Source of the DNA: an uncultured Lachnospiraceae bacterium
GTDB taxonomy: Bacteria > Bacillota_A > Clostridia > Lachnospirales > Lachnospiraceae
Assembly (NCBI GenBank): GCA_946621895.1
Contig: CAMOOZ010000216.1
Coordinates: 1-6,848, forward strand
Reading direction: 5' to 3'
DNA length: 6,848 nt
Part shown: positions 6,210 to 6,848 of the stretch, in pieces
Layout: each line of letters opens with the position of its first letter
How positions within the stretch are numbered: the stretch's first letter is position 1
Made by a program: the position numbers and the translations under genes
The notes under the pieces: generated by a model
The model's input: the letters and a program-made list of their open reading frames with translations, nothing else
Told to the model about the DNA's origin: nothing
Database searches by the model: none

Positions 6210-6848
6210 TCAGCCATCCTCGGGAAAAAGCTCCTCCAGCGCAAAGGCCACGCCGTCCTCCTCGTTGCTCTTCGTGACCTTATCTGCGGCCTGCTTTACC
6301 TGCGCCTCGCCGTTTCCCATCGCGATGCCCATGCCGGCCCTTCTGATCATCTCCAGATCATTGCCGCTGTCGCCAAAGGCAACAACCCTCTCCATCGGGA
6401 TCTCAAGCTGCGCCGCAAGCCTTTCCAGCGCGGTCCCCTTGGAGGTGGTCCTTTTCGTGATCTCCAGATTGCCCGCGCCGCCGGTCACGCCGATGACCCC
6501 GGGATAAGCCTTCAGGATATCCGGCACCTTCGCCCGATCCGCGTCCCCCTCCGGAAAATTGATCGTGAGCTTGCAGATCCCCGGCTGATCCTTTGCCAGA
6601 TATCCCGGCAGATCCTCCAGCTCATCCCTGGAGCAGAGCATGAAATGGCGCATCGAGGGAAGCGTTTTCAGCCGGATCACCTTCTCCCGGTCCGCCAGAT
6701 CCCTGAGGATCCTGTCCGGCATAAAGACATCCACGATGAGCCCGGCATGCCGCAGGTCCTCCTCCAGCGCGCCGTATTCCGCATAGCTCATCAGATCCCG
6801 GAACACATCCTCTCCGGAGGCGGCATCCCGGATCCCCGCGCCGTTGCA
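6210..6848 (-). CDS. Cof-type HAD-superfamily phosphatase, 5'-truncated by the window edge
   Basis: This is the C-terminal 212 residues of a cytosolic haloacid-dehalogenase hydrolase of the Cof/YidA type, enzymes that dephosphorylate sugar phosphates, FMN, PLP or similar small molecules. The exact substrate cannot be read from sequence. The reading frame stays open to the right edge and begins with CNGAGIRD, the 'sNGA' segment that follows motif II in Cof proteins. The start and the catalytic DxDGT motif therefore lie beyond the window, and the Met at 6806 is internal. Visible conserved parts are the motif III lysine in 'EITKRTTSKGTALERL' and motif IV 'GDSGNDLEMI' followed by 'AGMGIAMGNG'. 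The segment between holds the variable cap domain. The gene ends in TGA at 6210-6212, 135 bases before addB on the same strand. No strong terminator separates them, so co-transcription is possible. A functional link to AddAB is not implied. Confidence 0.9.
   Translation of the reverse strand, partial: CNGAGIRDAASGEDVFRDLMSYAEYGALEEDLRHAGLIVDVFMPDRILRDLADREKVIRLKTLPSMRHFMLCSRDELEDLPGYLAKDQPGICKLTINFPEGDADRAKVPDILKAYPGVIGVTGGAGNLEITKRTTSKGTALERLAAQLEIPMERVVAFGDSGNDLEMIRRAGMGIAMGNGEAQVKQAADKVTKSNEEDGVAFALEELFPEDG

Larger units (their letters stand above)
6086..6213 (-). repeat. Palindromic repeat element, copy B, between the HAD phosphatase gene and addB
   Basis: This copy fills almost the whole gap between the two genes. 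It shares with copy A the first 20 bases, the central gggccgc-ytgcggcaca block and the end block near 6198-6213, which overlaps the phosphatase stop codon. Read as minus-strand RNA it forms three good hairpins. 6087-6101 is identical to copy A. 6106-6136 has an 8-bp lower stem with two G-U pairs and a 4-bp GC upper stem around loop attc. 6147-6176 has 12 of 13 positions paired, two of them G-U. The fourth position (about 6181-6201) pairs only weakly, unlike the perfect 16-bp stem of copy A. The stem arms differ in sequence from copy A while pairing is kept. Confidence 0.85.

Noticed and set aside
6210..6806. Met at 6806 as the start of the phosphatase gene
   Set aside because: The frame stays open to the window edge with Cof-type sequence (CNGAGIRD), and a start at 6806 would omit the catalytic DxD motif, so the Met is internal.

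Overview
The window carries three genes, all read from the minus strand, so transcription runs from right to left. In that order they are the 3' part of a Cof-type HAD phosphatase gene (6848 to 6210), a complete addB (6074 to 2715) and the 5' three quarters of addA (2718 to the left edge). AddA and AddB form the AddAB helicase-nuclease, which processes double-strand DNA ends for recombinational repair, as RecBCD does in Proteobacteria. The addB-addA pair with a 4-base ATGA overlap, the iron-sulphur form of AddB and the G+C-rich sequence suggest a Firmicute, probably a gut-type Clostridia/Lachnospiraceae member. That placement is inference only.

The most interesting signal is a repeated palindromic element of roughly 130-145 bp, present twice in the same orientation. 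Copy B (about 6086-6213) fills the gap between the phosphatase gene and addB. Copy A (about 1033-1176) lies inside addA. It is open in the addA frame, and recognisable AddA sequence resumes in the same frame on both sides, so the protein gains about 43 residues in a loop between helicase motif IV and the following 'PELLLVV' strand. Each copy has four stem-loop positions in the same order. The two copies share short conserved blocks, but their stem arms differ in sequence while still pairing. Several pairs in copy B are G-U pairs that exist only in minus-strand RNA, which points to a conserved RNA fold made in the sense direction. The situation resembles the palindromic elements of Rickettsia that insert in frame in genes, but in an apparently unrelated lineage.

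A second oddity lies at the left edge. AddA sequence continues normally to about base 111 and then changes, without losing frame, into about 36 residues that look like electron-transfer flavoprotein alpha subunit (EtfA) rather than the expected helicase motif 'TIHKSKGLE'. This is either a contig chimera or a real fusion that truncates addA. No stretch longer than 300 bases lacks a gene. I see no tRNA, rRNA, CRISPR array, insertion sequence or clear promoter.
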